A stretch of 64,000 nucleotides of DNA from Acidobacteriaceae bacterium (GTDB lineage Bacteria; Acidobacteriota; Terriglobia; Bryobacterales; Bryobacteraceae). Position numbers and translations under genes: made by a program. A model generated the notes under the pieces. That model was not told the DNA's origin. It ran no database searches and worked only from the letters and a program-made list of their open reading frames with translations. Shown here piece after piece: positions 1 through 9,882 of the stretch. Positions within the stretch are counted from its first letter, which is position 1. Each line of letters begins with the position of its first letter. The DNA lies in assembly GCA_019233755.1 (NCBI GenBank), contig JAFAMD010000068.1, positions 1-64,000 on the forward strand. The letters run 5' to 3'.

Positions 1-427
1 CGTCACCATGAGCGATTTGCGCGCACTGGTTCCGAACGCCGCGCAAAGCACCATCTTCGAATTGGTGAATGCGCTTGGGAAGCGGGATCGCGCGGCGGCG
101 CTGCGTTCATTGGACATCCTGGTGCGGGAAGGCGAGTATCTGCCGCTGGCACTCACCTTCCTGAGCACCCAGTTCCGGCTGGCCCTGGCGGCGAAAGAGG
201 CGCGAGTCAGTTCATCGCAGCAGGCACAGGCGTTCTTTTCAAAGATCGGCGTACGCATGTGGCGCGATCGCGCCGAACAGGTAATGACCACCGCAAGCGC
301 GTTCTCACGGGAGCATCTCGCAAAGGCCGTTGCGCTCATCTACGAGACTGACAAGAAATTCCGCGACGGCTACCGGGACGACCGGGTGGTGATGGAAACC
401 CTGGTGCTGGCGCTGACGACGAAATAG
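1..427 (+). CDS. holA: DNA polymerase III delta subunit, C-terminal part (5' truncated by window edge)
   Basis: Frame is open to the window start; translation ...FELVNALGKRDRAAALRSLDILVREGEYLPLALTFLSTQFRLAL... resembles the HolA C-terminal domain. Confidence 0.8.
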   Translation, partial: VTMSDLRALVPNAAQSTIFELVNALGKRDRAAALRSLDILVREGEYLPLALTFLSTQFRLALAAKEARVSSSQQAQAFFSKIGVRMWRDRAEQVMTTASAFSREHLAKAVALIYETDKKFRDGYRDDRVVMETLVLALTTK

Positions 428-433
428 CGTGCC

Positions 434-1150
434 TTAATTCGCCTTATTCCGCCGACGCCATTCGAAGAGCACAACGCCGGCCGCTACCGAGACGTTCAAA
501 GACGATACCTCTCCCGACATCGGTATGCGGACGAGCACATCGCAGTGTTTTTGCACACCCTGGTGCAGGCCCTTCCCTTCCCCGCCGAGAACGATCGCAC
601 TAGGGACAGCATAGTCGATCTCGTCGTACATTTCGGTTCCGCGCTCATCAAGCCCGTAAATCCAGAAGCCTTTCTGTTTGAGAGAGTCGAGGGTCTGCGA
701 AACGTTCGTGACGCGGGCCACGGGCAGGTGCTCCAGCGCGCCCGCGGAAGCACGGTCTACGGTCTCGGTCAAAGGCGCGGCGCGGCGCTCGGGCACAACC
801 ACGGCGGAAGCGCCGGCTGCGTGAGCCGTGCGGATGATGGCGCCCAGATTATGTGGATCTTCCACGCCATCGAGGAGGACGAGGAGGCGTGCGTCTTCAA
901 GAACCTCCTCGAGCTCTACATAGCCACGGACCGCACCGAAGGCCGCGACCCCCTGATGGGAGACGCCCTTGCTGGCGCGGTCGAGAGCTTCGCGGGATTC
1001 GAAGCGAACCGGAACCGACTGGGCGCGACAGAGCTCGATAATCTCCTGAATTCGCGGCCCCGACGTTCCTTTCGCAATGAGAACTTTATCCAGCGGCCGA
1101 TGCGCCCGAAGGGCTTCGCGCACCGGGTGAATGCCGAGAGTCAAACGCAC
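434..1150 (-). CDS. rlmB: 23S rRNA (guanosine-2'-O-)-methyltransferase RlmB (SpoU/TrmH family)
   Basis: GIHPVREALRA..., LLDGVEDPHNLGAIIRTAHAAGASAVVVPERRAAPLT, LGGEGKGLHQGVQKHCDVLVRIPMSGEVSSLNVSVAAGVVLFE motifs. Confidence 0.93.
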   Translation of the reverse strand: MRLTLGIHPVREALRAHRPLDKVLIAKGTSGPRIQEIIELCRAQSVPVRFESREALDRASKGVSHQGVAAFGAVRGYVELEEVLEDARLLVLLDGVEDPHNLGAIIRTAHAAGASAVVVPERRAAPLTETVDRASAGALEHLPVARVTNVSQTLDSLKQKGFWIYGLDERGTEMYDEIDYAVPSAIVLGGEGKGLHQGVQKHCDVLVRIPMSGEVSSLNVSVAAGVVLFEWRRRNKAN

Positions 1151-1175
1151 ACTTCGATGCTAGCGTCCCGTGTGA

Positions 1176-3149
1176 TCAGAGCGAGAAAGCGACGACATAA
1201 TCGCCAAGCGGCGCCGCTCCGGGAATGCCATGGCCTCCCGCGCTCACCACGACATACTGCTTGGCATCCGGACCCTGGTAGGTCATGGGAGTGGAGCGGG
1301 CGCTGGTGGGAAGCTCCCCGCGCCAAAGCTGCTTGCCGGTCTTCACGTCGAAAGCGTAGAGAGAAGGGTCGAGCGTTCCGGCGACGAACACGAGCCCGGA
1401 GGCTGTTACGATAGGCCCGCCGAGGGAAACGGATCCCCATTTGGCGGGCAGGCCGGGACCGGTGCCCCCGTTTTCGCCCGCCGGCGAACTCAGAAACTGG
1501 AGGATATATGGGAAATAGCCAAGCGGGACTTCCCATTTCTTCTCGCCGGTCAGCGTGTCAATCGCCAGCAGTGTACCCCATGGCGGAGGCGTGCAAGGCA
1601 CACGTTTCTTAGGGCTGAGGAGAAAGCGGCGCATCATGCCGTACGGCGTTCCGCGTTGTTGGGCGATTTCCCAGTCGCCGTCGATGCTGCGGCCTCGGGA
1701 GCTGCGGACGTTTTCTACCTCGGCACGCGGAATGAGTTTCACTTCCGCCGCAATATGATTGCTGGCCAAAACCAGCAGATGATTTTGCGGATCATGGGCC
1801 ATGCCGCCCCAGTTCATGCCGCCGATGTTACCCGGCATCACTAGCGTGCCCTGGACGGATGGCGGCGTGAAGATGCCGGTGGTACGCAGATGGCTGATTT
1901 CGGCCTGGCACCACTGGCGATCCGCATCATCGATGCCAAAGGCATCCGCCGCAGTCATCGTTTGAGGAGTGATCGGAGCCGGCGTGATCGGAAAAGGCTG
2001 CGTCGGCGAAGCCTGCTCGCCGGGCGTGTCCGAGGCAGGAACGGCGCGCTCTTCGACGCCAAAGATGGGCTTGCCGGTTTCACGGTTCAGCAGAAATAAG
2101 TTGCCGGTTTTGGAACCGATTGCGATGGCCGGGATGGTCACGCCATTGCGCTGCATATCGAACAGCAGCGGCGGGGTTGCGACGTCATAGTCCCACAAGT
2201 CGTGGTGAACGGTCTGGAAATACCAGACCATCCGGCCGGTATCTGCGCGAAGAGCTACGACAGAGTTAGAAAATAGATCGTTGCCGAGCCTTTCGCCGCC
2301 GTAGTAATCGGGACTGGCGCTTCCAGTGGGGACGAAAACCAGATTGCGTGTGGGGTCGGCCGCGATAATCGACCATGCGTTGCCCGCTCCGGTCTTGGCG
2401 GCGCTGCCATTCTTCCATGTATCGGCACCGGTTGTATGGGGATCCTGCGGAATGGGGTCCCACGTCCACTTGGCTTTCCCGGTGATCACATCGTAAGCGC
2501 GAACTTCGCCGCTGGGTTGATCTGTAGCGTTGTTGTCGGCGATGCCTGAGCCGACAACGATGGTAGAGCCGATGACGGCGGGTGGCGACGTCTCTTCGTA
2601 GTCGGCGAAATCGCGGACCGGAATGCGCAGGCCCTGGCGTAGATCGATGATGCCGTTATCCCCAAAATCGCGGCACGGTTTTCCGGTGGCGGCATTCAGC
2701 GCGATCAGGCGGGCGTCAATTGTCGCGATGTAGATGCGGCGCTCGCCGCCTGGCGCCTTCCAGGTAGACACGCCGCGGTTGGCATAATCGCCGAAGCCTG
2801 CGTCTTTGTCGATATGCGGATCGTAAGACCATCGCTCTTTCCCGGTTACAGGATCGAGAGCAATAACCCGGCCAAGCGGCGTACCGAGATAAAGTGTGCC
2901 ATCGACATACAGAGGAGTCGCTTCAAAGGCAGTAGGCTTGCTGCGCTTTGGCTGGTAGGCGTCGCCGGTGCGGTAGGTCCAGGCGATTTTGAGGGTCGAG
3001 ACGTTGGAAGGCGTGATCGCGGTAAGAGGGGAATAGCGCTGTCCTCCGGGATCGTGACCGTAGGTGGGCCAGTCGCCGAGATCAGCGGCAATAAGGGAGA
3101 GGGACACCAAGGTGGCGGCCAGCGTGCGCGGCGTGAGGGGCTTTAGCAC
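1176..3149 (-). CDS. PQQ-dependent dehydrogenase (quinoprotein glucose dehydrogenase-like)
   Basis: WPTYGHDPGGQRYSPLTAIT..., repeated PQQ beta-propeller blades (GRVIALDPVTGKERW; LYAFDVKTGKQLWRGELP). Confidence 0.9.
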   Translation of the reverse strand: MLKPLTPRTLAATLVSLSLIAADLGDWPTYGHDPGGQRYSPLTAITPSNVSTLKIAWTYRTGDAYQPKRSKPTAFEATPLYVDGTLYLGTPLGRVIALDPVTGKERWSYDPHIDKDAGFGDYANRGVSTWKAPGGERRIYIATIDARLIALNAATGKPCRDFGDNGIIDLRQGLRIPVRDFADYEETSPPAVIGSTIVVGSGIADNNATDQPSGEVRAYDVITGKAKWTWDPIPQDPHTTGADTWKNGSAAKTGAGNAWSIIAADPTRNLVFVPTGSASPDYYGGERLGNDLFSNSVVALRADTGRMVWYFQTVHHDLWDYDVATPPLLFDMQRNGVTIPAIAIGSKTGNLFLLNRETGKPIFGVEERAVPASDTPGEQASPTQPFPITPAPITPQTMTAADAFGIDDADRQWCQAEISHLRTTGIFTPPSVQGTLVMPGNIGGMNWGGMAHDPQNHLLVLASNHIAAEVKLIPRAEVENVRSSRGRSIDGDWEIAQQRGTPYGMMRRFLLSPKKRVPCTPPPWGTLLAIDTLTGEKKWEVPLGYFPYILQFLSSPAGENGGTGPGLPAKWGSVSLGGPIVTASGLVFVAGTLDPSLYAFDVKTGKQLWRGELPTSARSTPMTYQGPDAKQYVVVSAGGHGIPGAAPLGDYVVAFSL

Positions 3150-3156
3150 AGTACCG

Positions 3157-4155
3157 CTATTTTAGGCGTCTTTTATTGACGATTGTTTTGCAGCGGCGGT
3201 AAAGCACTGCAAGCTGTGCAGCGTGGCGATAGCCAATCATGGACGACAGCAAGCGTATGCGCCGATCGTACAGAGGCTCCCAGTCCGGCTTGAGTAACCG
3301 GAGGTGCGCGAGGAGGGAATCGAAGCCTGCAGGATCGGCTTCGATCAGATTGTGAAGCAGTCCTTCATAGCCGGAGAGCAGAAACCGCGCGCGTGCTTCA
3401 GATAAAAGTCCCTGCTGCCGCCAGTAATTTTCGGCGAGTTGGTAATTACGGACGCAGCCATTTAGGAAATCGGCGCGCCGACTGCCTGAAAGTGAAGAGT
3501 GTCCGCGCTTGCGATAGTAGAACAGGGGTCGGCCGGCGCGCGCTCGCAGGAACGCTCCGCCTGCCATCGCCAGGCGGAGGCTAAGGTGCACATCTTCGAT
3601 AAGCCAGCAATTCTCGTCGAAGCCGCCGACGTGTTCGAGCCACGCTCTGCGAAAGATCTGGGAGCCCGTGCTGATGAAGTGATCTGTCTCGAGCAGATTG
3701 CCGATTAAATCGGAGTCGAGGTTTGGATCTTTCACCGGAGGGGCAGGCGTCCATTCCCCGTTGAATACATAGTTCTGCCACTCTGAGTAAATAACCGCGG
3801 TGGTACTAGAAGCGTTAGCGGCAAATCGAAGTTGATGTTCGAGCTTCTCAGGCAAAAGCAAGTCGTCTGAGTCCAAAAACTGGATCCACGGCGCCCTCGC
3901 GCGCCGCCACCCGATGTTACGGGCATAGCTTGGACCACCGTTGTGTGCGAGCCGGATGATCTCGAACGGAGAACGCCCGGCAGAGAGGATGTTTTCTGCT
4001 AGACGAAGTCCGTTGTCGACGGAGCCGTTATCGACGAGGATGACTTCGATGCTCTCGGGAGTAAGTGATTGCTGTTGCACGCTTCGCAGCGTGGGCTCAA
4101 GCCATTCTTCCGAGTTATATGCCGGGATTACAACAGATACTTGGCAGTGCGGCAC
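3157..4155 (-). CDS. Glycosyltransferase family 2
   Basis: VSVVIPAYNSEEWLEPTLRSVQQQ... and DSDDLLLPEK GT-A motifs. Confidence 0.92.
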   Translation of the reverse strand: MPHCQVSVVIPAYNSEEWLEPTLRSVQQQSLTPESIEVILVDNGSVDNGLRLAENILSAGRSPFEIIRLAHNGGPSYARNIGWRRARAPWIQFLDSDDLLLPEKLEHQLRFAANASSTTAVIYSEWQNYVFNGEWTPAPPVKDPNLDSDLIGNLLETDHFISTGSQIFRRAWLEHVGGFDENCWLIEDVHLSLRLAMAGGAFLRARAGRPLFYYRKRGHSSLSGSRRADFLNGCVRNYQLAENYWRQQGLLSEARARFLLSGYEGLLHNLIEADPAGFDSLLAHLRLLKPDWEPLYDRRIRLLSSMIGYRHAAQLAVLYRRCKTIVNKRRLK

Positions 4156-4168
4156 ACGTAAGAGGATG

Positions 4169-5461
4169 TCAGCTCACCGGGCACGAAACTGCGGTAGCCG
4201 CGCCGCTGGATTCGGTTACAGTCAGAGACCACGAACAGTCATAGAATAAGTGGCTGTACGCGGCGGCCCTTTGCCTCCCCGTGCCATATACATCAGACGG
4301 TTCTATTTCGAGCTCCGCGCCTTCGTACACACGGTCATACCAGTGATTGGTCGCTTCGTCCGACACTCCGAGATGAAGCGGATAACTGCCTGCGAGCAGA
4401 TTCGGCTCGTGAATTTCAAGGTCGATGTAGCCGTCAAAAGAGAGTTCGGGGATGTCGTAGGCCAGGTCCGACGTGAAGATCGAAAACAGGATGGGGCCAC
4501 CTCTCGAAAAAATCGAAAGAGAGAAGTGAGGGCGAGAAACGCGGTCACGCACCTCGAAGTACATACGAATCGTGAACGGATCTCCTGCCCGAACTAGTTT
4601 GCCGGTAGAACTGATAATTTCGTAGCGGCTGATGACGACCTCACCGGTGCCCTCCCGGCGGCTGCCCTTCAAATCCTGAATCCGACCATCGCCGGAGGGC
4701 GTGAGATACATTTCGATTGCTTCGCGCGCGGGGCCATCGAAAATCAGGCGGCCCTGGTCGAGCAGGATGCCTCGGCTGCAAAGTTTTTCTACGGCAACCA
4801 TGTTATGGCTGACGAACAGCACAGTGCGGCCCTGTTTCGAAACCTCGTCCATCTTGCCCAGACACTTCTTTTGAAAGACGGCGTCGCCGACGGCGAGTAC
4901 CTCATCCACAATCAATATCTCGGGCTCGAGGTGTGCCGCGACGGCGAAAGCGAGCCGCAGATACATGCCGCTCGAATAGTGCTTGACCGGCGTATCGACG
5001 AACTTTTCGACTTCTGCGAATTCTATGATGGCGTCAAGCTTGCGGGCGATCTCGGCCCTCGACATCCCGAGGATCGCTCCGCTCATGAAAATGTTCTCGC
5101 GGCCGGTCAGTTCCGGATGAAAACCGGTCCCGACCTCGAGCAGAGAACCGATGCGCCCGCAGATCTCAATTCGTCCCTTCGTGGGGCTTGTGATCCGCGA
5201 GAGCAGTTTCAACAGTGTGCTCTTCCCTGCACCGTTGCGGCCGATGATACCGACCACCTCACCGTCAGCCAGATCGAAGGACACATCTTTTACCGCCCAA
5301 AAGTACTCATTCGAGACGTCCTGCTCGAGCTTCCCGCCGGCCGCTCTGCCGAACGGCATGAGGCCGGCAAGCTTGTCGCGCAAAGTCTTGTATCCACGGC
5401 GGTGCTGGCCGATCCGATACTGCTTACCGAGATTGTGGACGCGAATTGCCGGGGTACTCAT
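4169..5461 (-). CDS. ABC transporter ATP-binding protein for polysaccharide/O-antigen export (Wzt-like, with C-terminal Wzt_C-type domain)
   Basis: Walker A GRNGAGKSTLL, signature YSSGMYLRLAFAVA, Walker B ILIVDEVLAVGD; C-terminal extension typical of Wzt. Confidence 0.92.
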   Translation of the reverse strand: MSTPAIRVHNLGKQYRIGQHRRGYKTLRDKLAGLMPFGRAAGGKLEQDVSNEYFWAVKDVSFDLADGEVVGIIGRNGAGKSTLLKLLSRITSPTKGRIEICGRIGSLLEVGTGFHPELTGRENIFMSGAILGMSRAEIARKLDAIIEFAEVEKFVDTPVKHYSSGMYLRLAFAVAAHLEPEILIVDEVLAVGDAVFQKKCLGKMDEVSKQGRTVLFVSHNMVAVEKLCSRGILLDQGRLIFDGPAREAIEMYLTPSGDGRIQDLKGSRREGTGEVVISRYEIISSTGKLVRAGDPFTIRMYFEVRDRVSRPHFSLSIFSRGGPILFSIFTSDLAYDIPELSFDGYIDLEIHEPNLLAGSYPLHLGVSDEATNHWYDRVYEGAELEIEPSDVYGTGRQRAAAYSHLFYDCSWSLTVTESSGAATAVSCPVS

Positions 5462-6312
5462 CAGACGATGTCGGCAAAGCGGCTTTCCATCCGCCGGAAG
5501 TAGTAAAGACCTGAGATCAAAGTCAACAAGGCCGCGGCGCTGGATGCGAGCAACATCAATCCCGGAGGATTACCGCGCCCCAGCACACTCCACCGGAATC
5601 CCTCAATCACTCCGACCATCGGGTTGATGCTGTATACCGTTCGCCATGGTTCGTTGAGCATGTGAGCCGAGTAAGCAATGGGAGTGGCAAACATCCAAAA
5701 CTGCACCAGGAACGGGACCACGTAGCGGACGTCGCGATACTCCACGTTCAATGCGGATAGCCAGAGGCCAAATCCGAGCGCTGTAATCAAGGCGAGTAAC
5801 AGGAATGCAGGAAACCAAACCAGGTTCGGGCCAGGATAGAAGCCCTTAAACATCATGAAGACGAGCAGCAGAGCTAGCCCAATGGCGAAATCGACAATTC
5901 CTGAAAGAATCGCCGAGATTGGAATGGCCAGGCGCGGGAAGTAGACTTTTGTGATCAGGTTCGAGTTTCCGACCAGGCTGTTCGATGCGGCGGTGAGTCC
6001 CGCAGCAAAGAACGTCCACGGGATGAGCGCGGCAAGGCTGAATATCGGGTAAGGGATTCCATCCGACGGCATCTTGCCAAGCCGGCCGAAGAACAGGCTG
6101 AAAATCAGCATCGTGAACAGCGGCTGAATTAGCGCCCAAAGAATACCAACGGCGGTCTGCTTGTAGCGAACCTTGATCTCCCGGACCGCCAGAAAGTAGG
6201 TCAGTTCGCGGTAGCCCCAAAGCTCACGCAGGCCAAGATGCATCCATCCGTTCTGCGGCGTAATGATAAGAGCCGGACGGACTGCAGGGATATCGGTTAC
6301 AGCGGTGGCCAT
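5461..6312 (-). CDS. ABC transporter permease for polysaccharide export (Wzm/TagG-like)
   Basis: Abuts the Wzt-like gene; LRELWGYRELTYFLAVREIKVRYKQTAVGILWALIQPLFTMLIFSLFFGRLGKMPSDGIPYPIF. Confidence 0.93.
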   Translation of the reverse strand: MATAVTDIPAVRPALIITPQNGWMHLGLRELWGYRELTYFLAVREIKVRYKQTAVGILWALIQPLFTMLIFSLFFGRLGKMPSDGIPYPIFSLAALIPWTFFAAGLTAASNSLVGNSNLITKVYFPRLAIPISAILSGIVDFAIGLALLLVFMMFKGFYPGPNLVWFPAFLLLALITALGFGLWLSALNVEYRDVRYVVPFLVQFWMFATPIAYSAHMLNEPWRTVYSINPMVGVIEGFRWSVLGRGNPPGLMLLASSAAALLTLISGLYYFRRMESRFADIV

Positions 6313-6522
6313 AAACTTCTAAACACTTGCGTGACAACAGGAGACGATGAAGGAACGATTCGGCGATGCTTTCCTTAGGTATCGTGCTCGTGCGAGCTAC
6401 AACATCTCGCTAAATCAACCCGGCACACGTTGGGCGTAATCCGGTTTCTTAAGGATGGCTGACGATTGCCTACCTGTCAAGAGTACTGGCTGCTGCGGGG
6501 TTAGCGAGTCCGGCAAATCTTC

Positions 6523-6750
6523 TCAGACAATCGGAATCCCGTGTTCCTGGAGGCTCCCTCTCACATCATTGAGAGACAGGCGGGAATAGTCGTATTCGAC
6601 GAAGAGTTCGTCACCGGATGCTGAAACACGAACCGCAAGAAACCCGAACACGGCGTGCACGCGCGCAATGTTTCCCAAGTCTTCCTCCACTAAGGGCCTG
6701 GAAAGCTTGACCTTGGTTTGTACCTTCGTCATCGGGATCAAGAATAGCAT
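6523..6750 (-). CDS. Small conserved-looking protein, possible HMA-like fold lacking CxxC
   Basis: 75-aa ORF directly downstream of trmJ; VKLSRPLVEEDLGNIARVHAVFGFLAVRVSASGDELFVEYDYSRLSLNDVRGSLQEHGIPIV reads as beta-alpha-beta. Confidence 0.55.
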   Translation of the reverse strand: MLFLIPMTKVQTKVKLSRPLVEEDLGNIARVHAVFGFLAVRVSASGDELFVEYDYSRLSLNDVRGSLQEHGIPIV

Positions 6751-7509
6751 CTACCGGGAATCGGTCTGGCTCAACTTCCACAGGATCTGGCGGAAGATGC
6801 CGAGCCACGTTTCCGCGTCGCCCGCAGGAACCCCGAGGCGCCGTACGAGCCGGCGGACTTTCAACTCCGTCGATGCTGCCGTCCGCTCGTTCACGTAGCC
6901 TGAGCGCCCGAGCAATTCAAGCAGCAGCGAGGTGATGCGGTCGCGATCCGCCGCTGAAACAGGATCAGCGGGAGGAAACCGCTCTGCGGCGGCGGCCGAA
7001 CTGCGCCGCAGCTCGTACAGGCAGATTGCCACAGCCTGGCCAAGGTTCATAGAACCATGCTCCTCACGCGTCGGAATACGCAGCAGCCAGTCACAAAAGC
7101 TCATCTGTTCGTTGGTCAATCCGAATTTTTCGGAGCCGAACAACAAAGCGACGCCCGAAGAAGCCAGGCGTTCTTCAATCAGCTCAGCCGCGGGCTCGAG
7201 GCGGTAGAGCGGAAGATGGAGATCGCGGTGCCCCACGGCGGTGGTCCCCGCAACCAGCGTGCAGTCGGCAATCGCATCCTGCACGTTATCGAAAACCTGC
7301 GCGGATTCCAGGATGTAATGCGATCGCACTGCGGAACGCGCCTCCCGAAAGGCAACTTCATAAGGCTTCACCAGGCGCAGATCCAGGAAGCCGAAATTGC
7401 TCATCGCCCGTGCAACGGCGCCGATATTGAGCGGGTTGCGCGGTTCAACGAGAACAATTCGCAGACGACTATTGCTCGAGATAGGTGTATCCCTGCAGCC
7501 CTTCCTCAT
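6751..7509 (-). CDS. trmJ: tRNA/rRNA 2'-O-methyltransferase, TrmJ-like (SpoU family)
   Basis: LRIVLVEPRNPLNIGAVARAMSNFGF... LLFGSEKFGLTNEQMSFCDWLLRIPTREEHGSMNLGQAVAICLYELRR. Start set at the in-frame ATG at 7509; the ORF extends to 7620 in the track. Confidence 0.85.
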   Translation of the reverse strand: MRKGCRDTPISSNSRLRIVLVEPRNPLNIGAVARAMSNFGFLDLRLVKPYEVAFREARSAVRSHYILESAQVFDNVQDAIADCTLVAGTTAVGHRDLHLPLYRLEPAAELIEERLASSGVALLFGSEKFGLTNEQMSFCDWLLRIPTREEHGSMNLGQAVAICLYELRRSSAAAAERFPPADPVSAADRDRITSLLLELLGRSGYVNERTAASTELKVRRLVRRLGVPAGDAETWLGIFRQILWKLSQTDSR

Positions 7510-9373
7510 AGAACTTGAGGAGGCGGCCGGATTCCTCATATCCGATGCGCTGCTCGCGGACGGCGAGTTCCACATCTTTCCGGAACTGGTCAAGGAGCAT
7601 TTGCGAATTGTACTGAACATAGTTCAGAACCTCGCGTACGGTATCGCCCTGCACCACGGTTTCCAGAACAACGTCACCGTTCCCGTCCAGGCTGACGTGC
7701 ACCGCATTGGTGTCGCCGAAGAGATTGTGCAGGTCGCCAAGTATTTCCTGGTAGGCCCCCAACAGGAAGGCGCCGAGGATGTAGCTGCCGTTGTTGAACG
7801 GATGCAGAGCCAGCGTCTTCTTAACGTCACGGCGGTCGATAAACTGGTCCACCTTGCCATCAGAATCGCAGGAGATGTCGCCGAGAACGGCCTTGCGGGT
7901 GGGCGGCTCATCGAGACGATGAATCGGCATAATCGGGAAGAGCTGCTTCACCGCCCAGCTATCGGGCATGCTTTGAAAGAGAGAAAAATTGCAGAAGTAG
8001 GTATCGGACAGCATGCCGTCCAAACCTTCCAACTCTTCAGGGAAGAAATCGAGTTCACTGGCGAGCTTTAAGACCCGGCGGCAAATGGCCCAATAGAAGT
8101 TCTCAGCCAGGCATCGCTGCTGAAGCGAGAGGTATCCGAGGCTGAACAGGTTGAGGGCGGAATCGAGCGCCTGTTGTGCGTCGTGATACCCCTCGAGGAG
8201 GTTTTTCTTGTTGATGGAGTGGTAGGCCTCGAAGAGGTCAACGAGCGGCTGCTCTGCATCCTCGGGGACGCTCGTCGGCAACTCTTCTTCGCCGAAACCG
8301 CTGACGCCCAAGACATTGAAAACAAGCAGGCTGTGGTAAGCCGCGACTGCGCGGCCGCTTTCGGTGATGATCGTCGGGTGCGTAACTTCGGCCTCGTCGC
8401 AAATGCTCTGGATGTGGTATACGACGTCCCGGGCATACTCTTCGAGCGTGTAATTCACGCTCGATTCGAAGTCGGTTTGAGAACCGTCGTAGTCGATGCC
8501 CAGGCCTCCGCCCACGTCCATGTACGTCAGGCCGGTGCCAAGCTTTTTCAGGTCTACATAGATACGGCCAGCTTCAATAACGGCAGCTTTGATCTGGCGG
8601 ATGTTCGTAATCTGGCTGCCGAGGTGGAAGTGGAGAAGCTGAAGGCTCGACTCCAGCCCGCGCTCCTTGAGGAACTCAACCGCCTTGAGCGCCTCGCTGA
8701 CGGTGAGGCCGAATTTCGAACGATAGCCGCCCGAAGACTTCCAACGGCCCGAGCCCCTGCTGGCTAGCTTGACGCGCAGCCCGATGATGGGTTTTACGCC
8801 TACCTGCGCGGCGTGTTTAGCGATCAGCTCGAGTTCGGTAAACTTCTCGACTACGGGAATGATCTGCCGCCCGATCTTCTTAGCGAGCATCACCATTTCG
8901 ATGTACTCGTCATCCTTGAAGCCGTTGCAGATGATCGGAGTTTCGTTGTCGGCAATGGCGAGAACAGCCAATAGTTCCGGTTTCGAACCCGCCTCCAGGC
9001 CGAAACGGTACGCGCGGCCGAAGTTATACACTTCCTCGACGACCTGCCGCTGCTGATTCACTTTGATGGGGTAAACGCAGCAGTATCCGCCCTGATAACC
9101 ATGCTCGCGAATGGAGGTTTCGAAGGCCTGGTTCATCTCGCCGAGCCGGTGCTTGATGATGTCGGCGAAGCGGATCAGGATGGGGAGAGAAATCCCGCGC
9201 CATTGCAGCGTGTCGACCAGTTGCTTCAAGTCGATGCTGCGCGCGGCTTCCTTGGTGGGATGTACGAACAAATGGCCATTCTCCCCAACGGAAAAATAGC
9301 CCTTGCCCCAGCTCGCGACGTCGTAGAGTTCGGCGGCGTCGGTGGTGGTCCAGCGTTCGGCGGGTTCGCGCAC
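7469..9373 (-). CDS. speA: Biosynthetic arginine decarboxylase
   Basis: 634 aa with YPIKVNQQRQVVEEVYNFGRAYRFGLEAGSKPELLAVLA, LHFHLGSQITNIRQIK, YMDVGGGLGIDYDGS. Confidence 0.95.
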   Translation of the reverse strand: MREPAERWTTTDAAELYDVASWGKGYFSVGENGHLFVHPTKEAARSIDLKQLVDTLQWRGISLPILIRFADIIKHRLGEMNQAFETSIREHGYQGGYCCVYPIKVNQQRQVVEEVYNFGRAYRFGLEAGSKPELLAVLAIADNETPIICNGFKDDEYIEMVMLAKKIGRQIIPVVEKFTELELIAKHAAQVGVKPIIGLRVKLASRGSGRWKSSGGYRSKFGLTVSEALKAVEFLKERGLESSLQLLHFHLGSQITNIRQIKAAVIEAGRIYVDLKKLGTGLTYMDVGGGLGIDYDGSQTDFESSVNYTLEEYARDVVYHIQSICDEAEVTHPTIITESGRAVAAYHSLLVFNVLGVSGFGEEELPTSVPEDAEQPLVDLFEAYHSINKKNLLEGYHDAQQALDSALNLFSLGYLSLQQRCLAENFYWAICRRVLKLASELDFFPEELEGLDGMLSDTYFCNFSLFQSMPDSWAVKQLFPIMPIHRLDEPPTRKAVLGDISCDSDGKVDQFIDRRDVKKTLALHPFNNGSYILGAFLLGAYQEILGDLHNLFGDTNAVHVSLDGNGDVVLETVVQGDTVREVLNYVQYNSQMLLDQFRKDVELAVREQRIGYEESGRLLKFYEEGLQGYTYLEQ

Positions 9374-9486
9374 TTGTGCGGCGAGGGGTGTGAGTTTAGT
9401 GCTCAGGGAACTACTCCTTCGGTGGGAATTTCACGTCTGCGAACGTGCGCAAAATGGGACGCTCTAAAACTTAATTAAAGCATGGG

Positions 9487-9830
9487 GAAACCGGATTTTT
9501 CCGCACTTCTTGAAGAGAACCGGCCACCTACCCGCCGCCGGTCCAATGAGACGGGCAGCGGTTTTCAGCCCGAATGCCTTGCGGGCGTCCGCCTCAGCGC
9601 GCGAGGATGTCAGTACGATTACCGGGATCCTGCAAGTGACAGCTTATTTTCGCAGGTTGAGGTCGAGAAAAACCAGGTCAGGACACCACTTCTGAATGGC
9701 GGAAAGCAGGCGCCCGTCGTCGGGGTTGTCTTCAATCAGCTGAAGCAACTCGACACAACCGGAACCGCCGAACGGCAGCTGAACTTCAATCCAAGGCAGG
9801 CAGTTGCCTGTTCCGGTTTTGCATCAATTG
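9487..9830 (-). pseudogene. Decayed receiver domain, possibly the C-terminal remnant of a hybrid histidine kinase
   Basis: Minus-strand reading frame: GTGNCLPWIEVQLPFGGSGCVELLQLIEDNPDDGRLLSAIQKWCPDLVFLDLNLRK*AVTCRIPVIVLTSSRAEADARKAFGLKTAARLIGP. Receiver motifs IEDNPDD, PDLVFLDLNL and IPVIVLTSS.AEAD.RKAF lie in one frame interrupted by a TAA, with apparent internal deletion. Confidence 0.65.
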
Positions 9831-9882
9831 CTAAAGGTTTCCGCCCCTGAAGCCGATAGAGGAGTAAGAACTCGTATTCTCG

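Noticed and set aside
9482-9850. 122-aa plus-strand ORF
   Set aside because: Shadow of the minus-strand receiver pseudogene; no family resemblance on the plus strand.
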